The notes under the pieces were generated by a model. That model made no database searches and was not told the origin of the DNA. It saw only the letters and a list, made by a program, of their open reading frames with translations. Below are positions 11,240-21,689 of a stretch of 64,000 bases of DNA, piece by piece (within the stretch, counting starts at the first letter, position 1; each line of letters opens with the position of its first letter). The position numbers and the translations under genes were made by a program. The stretch comes from Emydura subglobosa (lineage: Eukaryota > Chordata > Testudines > Chelidae), in assembly GCA_007922225.1 (NCBI GenBank), contig ML679969.1:2889236-2953235 (forward strand), in the 5' to 3' direction.

Positions 11240-11520
11240 AGCTCAGGCCTTTATGCCATTTATGCCAGCAAAGCTTTTGCTGCTCAGAGATGTGAAACCC
11301 GCCCCCGAGTGACACAAATTTTGCTGGCGTGAGCACTTCTGTGGACAGCGCTCCGACGGTAGGAGATACTCGCCCGCCGACACAACCACCGGCCCGCGTT
11401 TAGGGGGCTTTATTATGTCGGCAGGAGAGCTCTCTCCCACTGACTGCCATAACACGGCTACACAAGCGCTCTTACAGGTGCCCAGCTGGTCACTGTCTAC
11501 TTTAAATGTAGACTAGCTGC
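11240..11520. mobile_element. Non-autonomous DNA transposon (MITE), copy B
   Basis: This is a second, more diverged copy of the element at 7862-8146. It has the same order of words: 'gccagcaaagc', 'gctgctcag', 'cccgagtgacac', 'gctggcgtgagc', 'taacacggctacacaagcgct' and 'taaatgtagact'. It carries no coding sequence. Confidence 0.6.
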
Positions 11521-11607
11521 AGTCTGTGCAGTTGTTGTCTGATGCTCATCGCAGTCCTGGCTCCCTCCGCCCCTCCAGCTCTGGTGTACCTTGCTGCTGA
11601 CCTGTAG

Positions 11608-11692
11608 CTCCCCCCCCCCCCCCCCCCCCCCCCACATCCGGGTGGGGGGCACAGAACGGGGGGGGGTGGGGGCCCCCCCCCCCCCCCCCCCA
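11608..11692. repeat. Homopolymer C/G cluster
   Basis: A run of 24 C starts at 11,610. It is followed by G-rich sequence interrupted by single bases, and then a run of 19 C at 11,673-11,691. The strand could form G-quadruplex, i-motif or hairpin structures. The run lengths are likely to be unreliable in the assembly. The Gly- and Pro-rich frames here are artefacts of the composition. Confidence 0.95.
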
Positions 11693-12569
11693 CCACAGGA
11701 TATGTTCATCATGGTGTCACCCTCTCCACTGAATCCCATTTGGGGATGACTGCTGGGGTGGCAATGCTGCTGAACCCCTTGCCTGGGAGCCGGCTTCGTA
11801 GGCCGCCTGACTCGGCTGGACTCGCTCCTCGTAGGTGTGTCCCCATCCGGCTACAGGCAGGTGAACAGCTGGCATGAGGTGGAGGCGCTGGGTTGCATCC
11901 ACGCTTGTCTCTGTCTAGCAGGGGCTCGGCAGCCCCAGCCTGATGGTGTCTAATTCCACTGGGGCTGGAGTCAAGCTGTCAGCTGGAGGTACCAATGCAC
12001 TCTGCATGCAAGGGTGCCCACTGCTGTTTGCTTGCCGGGGGGTGGGTATTGAAAGGGTATCTGCCCTAAGCCCTTTGCACTAAGCATGGAGGACCCATTG
12101 GGGTACAACCCTGTATTATCCACAAGAAACCAGCCCCTTCCTGGTCTGTGGAATGTGTTCTCATTTGCCCAGACAAGGACCCCTTTTGTATCATCTTGCA
12201 GGCCCTTAAATCTTTCTCCCTGTCCCACTGCCATGGGAAGGATGATTTCGCATCAGGGACAGGATGTCCCAATGAAAAGCAACCTGCTCACATCCTGCCT
12301 TCCCTTCTCTCTCATTGTGTCTTTCTCTCCTGTTCCCAGGCCATGTGCTTATGTATGCTCTGCGCTTTTGTTTCTGCTTTTTAGTGGGTTTCCTTTTTTT
12401 AAGACTCTTTGATTTATTATTACTGAATTTCTCAAAGCCCATTCGCGGTGCTCATCCTGCACTACCAATACAATGGAGCATTCCAGGAGAGATGCTCTGT
12501 TCTTTTAGCTGATGTTTCACTGGAGCAATCAAAACGTGCTTGTCCAAGAAGCAGGAGCTGAGAGCTGTT
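11693..12569. other. Intergenic sequence, nothing recognised
   Basis: Overlapping frames on both strands at 12,086-12,512 are not protein-like. No repeat was named. Confidence 0.35.
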
Positions 12570-12720
12570 TGAGGTCTTTCATTTGAAACTTTTTTCTGAC
12601 AAAAAACGGCCCCCTTTCTCCCCCAAATAAACATTTAGGTTTCTTTCACAATTCTCCATTTTTGTAAGGGAAAGAAAAAAGCTGTCTGAAAATGGCACAC
12701 CGTTGAAAATGTCCTGGATG
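12570..12720. repeat. AT-rich degenerate interspersed repeat, copy 4
   Basis: It contains 'ttttctgacaaaaaacggcc', 'aacatttagg' and 'cattttt' words shared with the other copies. Confidence 0.35.
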
Positions 12721-12774
12721 GGACATCAGAGGATCTACCTTCTCATCTCAATAATGCCACTTTAAACACTGGCC

Positions 12775-13300
12775 CACACTAGAAAGATTTTTACCTGTAA
12801 AACTTGCTTTCTTTTGGTTGTGTCCGTTATCTGTTCTGCTCACGACAGAGCCGTTAGATAAAAACATACAATACTCTTTCAGGAGGGCTGTGACATAGCG
12901 CTACTTTATTTCTTAAAATCCAGATCCTTAACACAGAAGAACCACAACCCCAGAGAAAGCAGGCTGCTGCCTAAGGCAGAGATACACAACTTGCCCCACC
13001 TTGCTCTAAAGTGGCTCTTTACAGATGGACTGCACAAGTCCCAGATCAAATGCTTCCTTAGAGAGTCCCCTAGCCTGGAAGGCGGACCAGGAAAACCCCT
13101 GAGGATTTAAAGCAATAACTTACAAATGTAAGACTGCTTTCAGTACATCAGAGCATCCACACATAATTTTATGTCCTACTGACAAAATCCTCCACTTCTG
13201 CCAGCAGAATTATTTCTCTTCCCCGAGCAACATCACCCCTCTACCAGTATAGTTCTGTTGGTACCGTGCCAGACCCCTATGGAAGCGTGTTGAGCTCTAG
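12775..13300. mobile_element. Possible degenerate palindromic DNA transposon
   Basis: 'ccacactagaaagatttttacc' at the left, and 'gccagcagaattatttctcttccccgagcaacatcacccctctaccag' type sequence near 13,199-13,246, resemble the interior vocabulary of short DNA transposons (gagcaacat, ctaccag). The ends are not defined, so the call is tentative. Confidence 0.3.
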
Positions 13301-13369
13301 CAGGATAAGAAATCCTCCAGCAACAATGCAACACTCCTTTTGGTAGTGGCCTGTCTCGTCTGCCAAACA

Positions 13370-13500
13370 TTTCAAAAGCAATGACACATTTTCATGTTTT
13401 TAATCTGTTTTTGGCAGGAATGTTCTGCTTTTCAACGAAAACTACATCGATGCATAATTTGGGTTTCAAAATCTGAAATCTGTTCTGTTCAAAAGCTGAA
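13370..13500. repeat. AT-rich degenerate interspersed repeat, copy 5
   Basis: Words such as 'atttcaaaagcaatg', 'ttttcaacgaaaact' and 'gtttcaaaatctgaaatctg' link it to the same family. Confidence 0.35.
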
Positions 13501-13984
13501 ACGTTCGTCAGTGGGTGGCTTTGAACATGGGTTTTGCCATTTTTAAAAAAATTACAGCATTATTTGGAGTTGTACAGGAGGTACAGCAGACCTCTTCTTA
13601 CCAGGTGCCACCGAGACTGGGGCAGCATAGCTGGGTGTGATGGGGCTTCTCTCTGGTTTATCCTGGAGCACCTGGCACCAAAGGGAGATGATGATAAATT
13701 GTCTAAGAGGTCGCTGCTCAATATTTGTCAGCATTTCAAGTGGACAGTCACCTGGTGGTGAGTACATTTGCCACTAACTTAAAAAAACTTCCAAGACAAA
13801 ATTAACCCTTGCAGCCCTTCCTCACACATCTCCCAGGGGTTTCAGTGGGAGTTGTGCTAACCCGCTGGTAAGTGTGTGATAGCCTGGTCTGAGCTGATGA
13901 GCAAGACTGTGAGTTGTTACAGCCCCTGGCTATGGACTCTTGGCTGTTTTATCTCTTCTTGTAGCAGCTCACGCTTTCAGCTCT

Positions 13985-14280
13985 GGATGGCCCTAGTGTA
14001 TTGGCCAAGAGGGTAGCCATCACAGGTTTGAGGACTAGGATAGGTCCATCACTGGCTATTAGCCAAGATATTCAAGGATGCAACCCCATGCTCCGGGTGT
14101 CCCTATACCTCCAACTGGTGGAAGCTGGGACTGGATCACAGGGGATAGATCCCTGGATAATTGGCCGGTTCCGTTCATTCCCTCTGAAGCATCTGGCACG
14201 GGTCACCATTGGAAGCCAGGATATTGGGGTTAGATGGACCATTGGTCTGACCCAGGATGGCCATGCTTATGTTCTTAATA
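13985..14280 (+). mobile_element. CR1/L3-like LINE 3' end
   Basis: The stretch ends with 'tagatggaccattggtctgacccaggatggccatgcttatgttctt' type sequence (14,232-14,277), preceded by 'cattccctctgaagcatctggcac' and 'ggctattagcc'. These are typical 3' untranslated words of CR1-clade LINEs in reptiles. The frame that spans it is not a gene. Confidence 0.8.
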
Positions 14281-14282
14281 AC

Positions 14283-14405
14283 AGTAATAGATGGCACTTC
14301 TGTAGCCATTTGTCATCCGTAGATCTCACACTGCTTCACAGAGGTGCACCCCAATCATTTTACAGATGGATAAACTGAGGCACAGAGTGGGGCCTGCTAA
14401 ACAAC
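14283..14405 (-). repeat. MIR/CORE-SINE fragment
   Basis: On the plus strand 'tagatctcacactgcttcac', 'attttacagatggataaactg' and 'aggcacagag' are a reversed MIR tail and core. The head is missing, cut where CR1 ORF2 sequence begins. Confidence 0.7.
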
Positions 14406-14409
14406 CAAT

Positions 14410-14572
14410 GGGGCCATGGTACGATCAAGATGCTGAAGGCGCACTCAAGGAAGATAAGGCTATTGCAGAGAAACTAAATGAATGCTTTGCATCAGTCTTC
14501 ACGGCTGAGGATGTAAGGGAGATTTCCAAACCTGAGCCATTCGGTTGAGGTGGAAAATCTGAGGAACTGTCC
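14410..14572 (+). pseudogene. CR1 LINE ORF2 fragment
   Basis: The frame encodes a stretch containing KEDKAIAEKLNECFASVFT and AEDVREISKPEP. I recognise this as the linker between endonuclease and reverse transcriptase of CR1-type ORF2 proteins. Only about 50 codons survive. It follows a MIR fragment with no upstream CR1 sequence, so it is a separate truncated insertion. Confidence 0.75.
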
Positions 14573-15300
14573 TGAAACAATTTCCCCCCCCCCCTCCCTC
14601 TTTTTTTGGTTTGGTCATCTAACCAAAAAGTCAGTTCTTTGCAGTTTTTCTCACATGCAATAGGCTGTGGCTGTCTCTCAAACTGTTTTTCTTCGGCTCC
14701 CCCGATGGTCCCTGATGCAACCATGTCATAATCAAGTGCTTTTACTCCGCTCATGCCAAGCCTGGAGTTTGTATTTCCCTTTGATAGATATAGTCCGAAA
14801 ATATAGCTCAGACGCATTAGAAATATCCCTAAACACATTTCTTTTTCGTATTCTTTGATGTAGAATGGCCCGGAGCTCAAGGACCGATAAATATGCAGAT
14901 AGAATGGAGGTGAAAACTCCAGTAAGCCCAGAATTGAGTGCATGAGACAGTATTTTAGTGCTGCATCGTTAAAGCAAGAGGAGTATGGAGGCCAAGCGCA
15001 CAGCAGAATGGAGAGACAGGAAGGGGGAGCAGAATCCTGGGTAGCTGCAAAGATTAAGCTTCCTGAAAGGGGAATTTATTTTTCCTGCACTGCATTCACC
15101 ACTGCCTCTTCCCAATGAATTTCAATTTAAAATGTGATGGAGTGAGAGCAGCAGCCATTGTTACGTGGTTGCATTATATCGAGCAGAAAAAACACATTCC
15201 CCACACTGGGCAATTTGTCTGTGCCTTGCCAAAAGCTCCAGCCAGCATGGAATTAAACAAAACAGAATAACCCTTCCCCCCGCCCCGCACACACCCCTTG
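14573..15300. other. Non-coding sequence with a short pyrimidine tract
   Basis: 14,580-14,610 is C- and T-rich. The 172-codon minus-strand frame at 14,425-14,943 runs backward through the CR1 fragment and this tract, so I do not accept it as a gene. Nothing else was recognised. Confidence 0.4.
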
Positions 15301-15304
15301 ATTG

Positions 15305-15475
15305 TTGCACTGTGATCTCAGCGTTTAGATCCGTTGTACCGTTGGGGAACCAAGGGACAGACGGATTAAGGGACTTGCCTGAGGTCACGCAGGAAGTCTG
15401 TGGCAGAACAATCCAGAATCCAGGTTTATTAAATCCTATTTTAGGGCCCTAACCACTGGACCATCCTTTTAGAAG
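15305..15475 (-). repeat. MIR/CORE-SINE with tRNA-like head
   Basis: It reads 'ggacttgcctgaggtcacgc', 'tctgtggcagaacaat', 'tccagaatccagg' and 'ccctaaccactggacca' on plus, the reverse complement of a MIR including its tRNA-like head. Confidence 0.75.
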
Positions 15476-15623
15476 AGGGATAGTAGTAGTTCCTTTGTCT
15501 GTATTGTCACGTTAGATTGTAAGCTACTGAGGAAAGACACGGTCTCTTATTATGAGTGAGGGATCTTGGCTGGTTGCCATTACAAGTAATAGCCTATCTC
15601 CTTGGAGACAGAGGACTGACAGA

Positions 15624-16262
15624 TGTGACAATACCCTAGACAAACCTTATGGAGTTAAGTATTTTAGGAGTCTATTGTATTAAAAATGCAATTGTTTGTA
15701 GTGCTGTGCAATTCTTTGTAAGTTCTCTAGGAGATGTGACTAATGAATCTCTGGGAAATATTAGGAAAATCTAGGGATTTTGGGGGACGATAGGTGTGAA
15801 CTTAATCTCCTAAGAAATACTTGGTGATGAGGAGAACTCAAGTGACTCGCCCCACTTTTTGAAACTTTGCCTGGAACAAAAAAAAAGTGTGTTTGATTGA
15901 TTACCCGGCGTCTGGTTGATTACTGAGTCATGGTCTTGTCAAAGGCCCAGACTGGATAAAAGAGTCATGAGGGTGCTTCTTCTGAGCTGAAGCTGTGGTG
16001 AACTTGTAACCAGAGACAAAACCTCTGTGTGTGCTGGGAAAGGCTGATTCCCAGGCAGTGTCCTGTTGGTGTGGGAGTGATCTCTGGTAAGCACGCGTGT
16101 ACATTCCTTTGTTTTTAATATGTCTTCTGTGTATTGCTTTTACCTTAAGAATAAAATGTGCTTGCTTAGAAAGAGCGATGTGATAGCTTAACTGTGGCAT
16201 TTACCCTCTATACCTTCTCTGAAGAGAAGGCAAAGCAGCCTGTCTGGCTGGGGTTAACACAG
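15624..16262 (+). mobile_element. Probable solo LTR of an endogenous retroelement
   Basis: The sequence has the layout of a long terminal repeat. A TATA-like 'tggataaaag' lies near 15,954 and a polyadenylation signal 'aataaaatg' near 16,151. The putative ends are TG (15,624) and CA (about 16,261). I recall similar sequence as a dispersed turtle LTR. I found no gag, pol or env sequence on either side and no convincing target duplication, so the exact ends are uncertain. Nothing infectious or intact is present. Confidence 0.45.
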
Positions 16263-16409
16263 GGCAGGCAGAGAAATGTTCAGCCTGGAAATACCTTGGT
16301 CAGAAGGGAGAAAGAGATGCACATCTCCATCCAAGAGAGTCAACAGCTGGGGAGGCAGAAGCCTAGAGGTAGAAATACAGGTACAGATGCCCTGACACAG
16401 ACAAATGGC

Positions 16410-16475
16410 TTAATTCACACTGATAATGCATCTTGAGATCCTTGGATGAAATGGGAAGTACTGTAGTGATTAGTG
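16410..16475 (+). repeat. MIR/CORE-SINE 3' tail fragment
   Basis: 'cttgagatccttggatgaaatgggaagtactg' type sequence (16,432-16,463) is the typical distal tail of these SINEs. Confidence 0.4.
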
Positions 16476-17689
16476 TGGATGAGTAACATAGCCCTTTGCT
16501 TGATTGTGTGTCATAGACTCCATACCGCTGGTAGCCAGGAGAGGCTGAAACAAGTGGTAGGGTTTTGTACTTTTTGGAGCAGGAAGATGTGAGCTTCTAG
16601 CCGTGTTGCTGTTGTGAGAGGTCATGGTGTGTAGCATGATGACGACAATAAAGTACTAAGTAGTCATGGATTTGTTGCATGCTTTTTTTTATTTCTTTGA
16701 CACCCTTAAAATATGTCTCCCAGGAACACAGATGGAGAGAAGGTGAATAGTCTGTAGGAAGATCAGTTCACGTATGTAATCAGTATGACGATGCCTTTCT
16801 CCTGATCAATTTGTAAACAAGACAGTGAGATTTGCATAGGACTTTGGCATCTGAGAAACCAGGATGATTTGCAAAGTGCTAGCCTCCATGAGACCAGTTC
16901 TTTCTTTCCCCACAATTATAAATCCAGTCAGGTGGGTGCTGTGGTACATAGGAGTCTATTATAAAAGTGTATTATCAGGCAGCTGGTGGAAACATGTGTC
17001 TCCAATACTTGGAAACAGGGCCCTGGTAATAGTTACAGTGTGTTGTGAAACAAAAAATAATTTGGATTTATGTCAGCTTTCACCTCTCGTGATCCGTTGT
17101 GTTACAGAAATACTTTGCTGCGTTTTGTGTTTGAAATGGTGATGTTTGGACTGCTCCAGGGGACTCTGTGCAGCATTGTCCATGTATTCCAGCCTGTCTG
17201 GAACTGGTGCTGCAAGAACCTAAGTCTTTGCAGGACTGACGATGATGATGGAGTCTCACATCGATGTTGACATACAGGGACTCGGCAAACCCCACTGTGG
17301 CACTGCTGAATCGGGAAACTGGGAAAGGATGCGCCGTTCCAGTCCCCCTCTTTTGTCCATGCAAACCTTGTTGCAATTTCTGCACCTGTATGGCATGAGT
17401 AGGGCAACCACTGTGGATGTTAGAGGACTAGATTTGTCTCAGCAATGTGGCCTGAGACCACCAACTTATTTTGCTGAGCTAAGTTGAACCTGGGATGGTG
17501 TTGGTTTTGCAAGTCCAAACCCAGAATTAGGGCTGGTTCTGATCCGGGGAGGGTTGAAGGGAATTGGGTCTAGCGTGGGCTGATCGCTACCTAACTCATG
17601 CAGGACCTGGTAACAATATGTGGTGGCTACCAACTAAGCCTGTACTCGGAGCACTGAGGTAGAGGTAGAAGACTCCAAATCCTGTAGTT
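16476..17689. other. Intergenic sequence, nothing recognised
   Basis: Overlapping frames on both strands at 16,864-17,487 are mutually antisense, Cys- and Trp-scattered, and have no recognisable motifs. No repeat was named. Confidence 0.35.
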
Positions 17690-17770
17690 GAGAGAAGTTC
17701 GATCTGGTTTTCAGCTCTCTACCCCCCAACATTTGGAGATGGGTTGGTTCAGGCTCATCTCTGCACTTTG
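17690..17770. repeat. 'ggctcatctct' family repeat, copy 1
   Basis: It shows 'gatctggttttcagc', 'acatttggagatggg' and a terminal 'ttcaggctcatctctgc'. Related endings occur near 23,180, 50,850 and 58,940. Confidence 0.35.
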
Positions 17771-18944
17771 CCTCTCTCCTAAGTCCTCTGTTCCCTCAAG
17801 CAGAGTCTCACTGGCCATCATACAGGCAAAGGGCAGAATCCCCCCTTCGGCCAAAGAGTAAAGTTAATGCAGTAATGCCTAGCTGGAGGTGCGGAGGGTG
17901 AATGAGGCAAACACCAAGTCAAGGATGAAGCAGCAGGACCTGATAGGCTCCGTCCTGGATGCCTGGAAAACAGCGTGACCCTTTCTTGCCTCAGCTCATA
18001 CCATCTCTGCTGATTCCTCCCAATGGCGAGAGCTGATGCGTTTGCCTCCTGCAAAATGCACCGTGTGCCTTTTGACACTCCGTCGGCGTACAGGCCACAT
18101 GCACCATGCAATGCCACAGCATTCACCACACCCTGACACCCGCCCCTTTTGCCAGCACCCGGTCCTCATTCCACGTTCCCAGTTAGGGAGCCAAAGGGTT
18201 AACGCTGCACTCTGCCTGCCCCTGCCGGATGGATTTCTGTCTCCTCTTGTAAGTGAACTCCAGCTTATTCTGCTCTTCTGGAGGTACTTGGCAGTAAATA
18301 GATTTAATACTTAACTACAGTCTGTTCTCACACCTCACCTGCCTGAGGAGACACAGGGAGTGATTTGCATATTTATTAAATATCTTTTAGTAGGATACAC
18401 AGACCGCACTGCTACATCTCGCTCACGGTGTGGGCCTGCTGGCAGACAAAGCAATGATGGGGGTAACACTGCATAAAGGCACATTAAATATATGTTCTGA
18501 CTCTACGAGGAGGGCAGTGCAGGAAGATGGGGGAGAAGTTGCGGTGCAGGGCAGACAGAAATGCTGGATCCGCAAAGCAGAGAGGAAGCAAGATGGATAG
18601 AGTCTATGTGGAAGAGACTCTTCTAGCTGGAATGGCCCTCACTTTGCTAGCTGACTGACTCTGAATGTTTTGAAGGCCATTAGATATAGACACAGCTTGA
18701 AGCAAAACTCCGGATCCAACCACTTTCTGGGCTCTGTAGGTCTGGATTCAGATCAGAAGGTCGCTGCTGAGCCCTAGGTTTATAATGGGAAGAACCAAAA
18801 GCCCAGATCAGAATCTCACGACCAACCCAGGGAGTTTGAGGGAGGCCCGTTTGGGGTGGAGGGGTGGGGAGAATGGGAGATGTAGGAAGAAATAAGGACT
18901 CTTGAGGTGTGACTTGAAGGACTTTCCTTCCCCATTGCCTTCCC
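17771..18944. other. Intergenic sequence, nothing recognised
   Basis: Frames of about 60-136 codons overlap on opposite strands, and the longest runs into the adjacent LINE. No gene or repeat is supported. Confidence 0.35.
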
Positions 18945-19140
18945 TGACCCAAATCCCAAGACTTGGAAAATTGGGATTGCTGTTTGCCAGAAGCTGGGAA
19001 TGGGCAATGGGATGGCTCACTTGATGATCGCCAGTTCTGGTCATTCCCCCTGACGCACCTGCCATTGGCCACTGGCGGAAGACAGGACACTGGGCCTGAT
19101 GGACCATTGGCCAGTGTGTCCCTGTTCTTATGTTGATGTT
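18945..19140 (+). mobile_element. CR1/L3-like LINE 3' end
   Basis: It contains 'gccagaagctgggaatggg', 'gctcacttgatgatcgcc', 'gccattggccactggcgg' and 'gatggaccattgg', and ends at 'gttcttatgtt'. It is the same family as 13,985-14,280. Confidence 0.85.
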
Positions 19141-19309
19141 CTAAGAACTAACACTGGTGTAAAAATCCCCCCGGGCTGCATGTGCTCCAGCGGGAGCCAG
19201 AACTAGATTCTCCTGTTGCTTATAAAACACTCAGGGGGAAATTTTTAAACAGGTCTAAGTGATTTAGGAGCCTGAGCCCTGTTTTCAGAAGTATTGGAGG
19301 CCTTAGGGT

Positions 19310-19660
19310 CCTGAGGATGAGTGGAGTGCGGAACTCATTGCCACAGGACGTTGGTGCGGCCAACAAGTTCACACGATTCCAAAAGGGATTGGACATGTCT
19401 ATGGATATCAGGATTATCTAGTGTTAGAATAGTTCATGCTAACAAAAATTTTGGAAGGGATATTAGATCTTGTGCTCAGTGCTTAAACCAATTCTGAACT
19501 ATTAGGTCTCATCCTGATCTCTATCTTTGGGTGTGGAGACCAATTATCCCACATCACTAAGGTGAAGCATCTGGTACTGGTCACCATCAGAGACAGGATA
19601 CTGGACAATATGGACCCCTGGTCTGATCCAGCCTGCAATTCTGATGTTCCTCTTTAATGG
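19310..19660 (+). mobile_element. CR1/L3-like LINE 3' end with ORF2 remnant
   Basis: The 5' part ('ggagtgcggaactcattgccacagga', then 'ttccaaaagggattggaca') is the C-terminal coding end of ORF2 in decayed form. The end is the usual 'tggtctgatccagcctgcaattctgatgttcc' type 3' terminus (19,619-19,650). It follows another 3' end by only about 170 bases. Confidence 0.8.
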
Positions 19661-19883
19661 GACATAAATGATAATCCTATGTACCAGTTCACCCTAGCTT
19701 CCATAGAGGACAACATTATGTACTCTTAAAGGTACAGACCAGAGCCTTTGGTTACCTTAATTATACCCAATATTCTCCCTGCCATAGGGTAAAACTTGCA
19801 TCATTCAGGATTATTCCAGGAGGCACCAAGCAAAAACAAGCCATCTGTCTGGAAAAAGCGAATAAGCATAAACCATTTGCTCC

Positions 19884-19960
19884 CTTGGATGAAATCATGG
19901 CCCATTGAAATAAGAGGGAAATTTACCCCTGACTTCAGTGGCAGTAAAACTTCACTCCCT
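19884..19960. repeat. Ancient palindromic repeat ('gaaatcatggcccattgaa' type)
   Basis: 'ggatgaaatcatggcccattg' is followed by 'cctgacttcagtggcag'. These are inverted-repeat arms of a short dispersed element seen in several versions here. Confidence 0.35.
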
Positions 19961-20269
19961 TCACATACACTTTCTGTGCTCTGTATTCCCTATTACATGC
20001 ATTTCTATAGTCCTACCCATGCAGGTAATGGACACGATTTACCACTAGCCTTTAGACCAGAAACAAATGCTAGGTAGCTGGTTCGAGGCTCCCATGTTTT
20101 ATGCAACACCTTCAATTCCCCAGGTGACATGGACACTATAAAAGGTCCCCTGATGACATATAATAATTTATAGACACTGCTAACCGGCTATCAATGTTCT
20201 AGTGCTGTATAGGAGTGACAAGCCATAGAAGAGTTTCAGGGATACAGGGTGAATGTTAGGGTACATAAT

Positions 20270-20510
20270 CGGGCTGCAGGACTGCTGGGTTCTGCTACTG
20301 ATTGTGTGACCTGAAGCCAAGCCACTTCCCTGTCTCTGAACCACAGTTCTGCTTGTAAAAGTGGTGTGTGTGTGTGTGTATGGGGGGGGGGGGGGGGCGA
20401 CTACTTACCTACCTCACACGGGCAATGTGAGACTTAATTCATTTATAGCTGTAAAGTGCTTTGGGAATGTTGGCTGAAAGCACTATGGAAGTGCAAATTA
20501 TTGTTGCTAT
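20270..20510 (+). repeat. MIR/CORE-SINE expanded by GT and G runs
   Basis: Head and core words ('gattgtgtgacct', 'gccacttccctgtctctg') are followed by a (GT)n at 20,363-20,379 and a 16-base G run at 20,382-20,397. After these comes the tail 'ctgtaaagtgctttggga' and 'actatggaagtgcaaattatt'. The microsatellite replaces the position of the usual 'aaatggggataataat' core end. Confidence 0.8.
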
Positions 20511-20639
20511 AGAGTCTCTGCTCTCAAAGAACGGCAAGTCTCATACGGTGTAATTTATCAACACAATGCAAGTCTGTTTTACATGGTGTCTTTAATACAA
20601 AAGGTGAGTTAAAGCAGAGTTAAATAAAGCTCAGGGCTG

Positions 20640-20790
20640 GATGTCTTTCTTCAATGCACGCTCTAGTCCTAGCACAAGTTACTGAGCCAGATGTGAGAAT
20701 TGCTAGGCGAGACTCCCTGGTCTGTGCTATGCAGGTCGAACCGGACCATCGAAATGGTCCCTTCTGGTGTTGAAATCTGCAGATTGCATG
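20640..20790 (+). mobile_element. CR1 LINE 3' terminal fragment
   Basis: 'tgctatgcaggtcgaaccgg', 'aaatggtcccttctggtgttg' and 'aaatctgca' match the extreme 3' end of a CR1 subfamily. Confidence 0.65.
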
Positions 20791-20799
20791 AAACCAGTT

Positions 20800-21309
20800 A
20801 GAAAGTTAGAGCCATAAAAATTAGCAGGGAGAACTTGAAAGGCCTGGACAAAGGAGAAGAGAGAGGTTTTCATGTGAGATTTGAAACTAGATGGAAATTA
20901 ATGAGGCAGAGAACAACAAAGGATCTCTTGCCCTGGTGGTGCTGTAAACATATGCGCAATGCATCCCAGCGGGTCAGGGTTTCAGTGGAGGGTAACGGTT
21001 AATTGCTATACACCACCTCCTGGGGGGAAAGAATGGCATTGTGTTAGGGGGTTGCAGTGTGTGCGAGGGTAAGGCACGACCTCTTATTAGACAGGAGCAA
21101 TGCACATTTTTTCTAGGAGCAGGCAGGACTGTTTAGAATGCCGATTCCCGTACAACGGTGCCCCTGGGTACCCTGTGCCCCTGCCCCCTGGAGAGGTGAG
21201 CTACAGTGGTGTATATTGCTGTGTGCTGGAAACCACCGACCAACCAGGGGCTGGCCCTCTTACTAATTGTCACTGCTCACACGTTCTCACCTCCTAATCA
21301 AGGGTGGTG
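20800..21309. other. Intergenic sequence, nothing recognised
   Basis: Mixed composition. No repeat or exon is supported. Confidence 0.35.
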
Positions 21310-21510
21310 AATAGGCCTCGTCTACTCTAACTGGATGGACTTTGCTAACACCTCCCCTCCCCATTGTTGTTCCTTACCCTGGGGTGTCGATATATACCCC
21401 CATCTGATTTCTGTTTCTTGCATCTGACGAAGTGGGTTGCAGCCCACGAAAGCTTATGCCTGCAGAAATTAAACGTGTTCGTCTTTAAAGTGCTGCAGGA
21501 CTCTCGGTGG
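21310..21510 (+). mobile_element. Penelope-like element fragment with hammerhead motif
   Basis: The block ends in 'gcatctgacgaagtggg', 'cccacgaaagcttatgcc' and 'aaagtgctgcaggactc'. It contains the hammerhead ribozyme core: CUGACGA at 21,424-21,430, a 5-bp stem (21,432-21,436 with 21,443-21,447) and GAAA at 21,448-21,451. Hammerhead motifs of this minimal type are known in Penelope-like retroelements. I recognise the surrounding words as a dispersed reptile repeat. No reverse transcriptase is present. Confidence 0.6.
21424..21462 (+). ncRNA. Degenerate hammerhead ribozyme core
   Basis: CUGACGA, stem II (GUGGG/CCCAC with loop UUGCAG), GAAA and a short stem III (GC, loop UUAU, GC) are in the right order for a type I hammerhead. 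The expected U16.1 before the cleavage base appears as C at 21,460, so A15.1 is unpaired. Activity is therefore doubtful. The fold was derived by eye. Confidence 0.5.
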
Positions 21511-21689
21511 TTTTTTCTCTCATTCTAGATGGCTGTTACTTTGTTCTTCCTTCGGTCACTCGAGGAACTGACGTTCAGTGGTGCCGGTCAGAGTTACCCT
21601 GGGGGGGGGGACAGGCACCCTGTTCCTGGAGACTGAATGTGCCTCCCTCTCTTCCCAGGGCTGACCCTTCCAAAGCAAGATTGAGACAC

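Noticed and set aside
11497..11739. Gly- and Pro-rich frames
   Set aside because: Translation of C and G homopolymers of doubtful length.
14425..14943. 172-codon frame on the minus strand
   Set aside because: Its 3' part is antisense to a CR1 ORF2 fragment and the rest crosses a pyrimidine tract. No motif seen.
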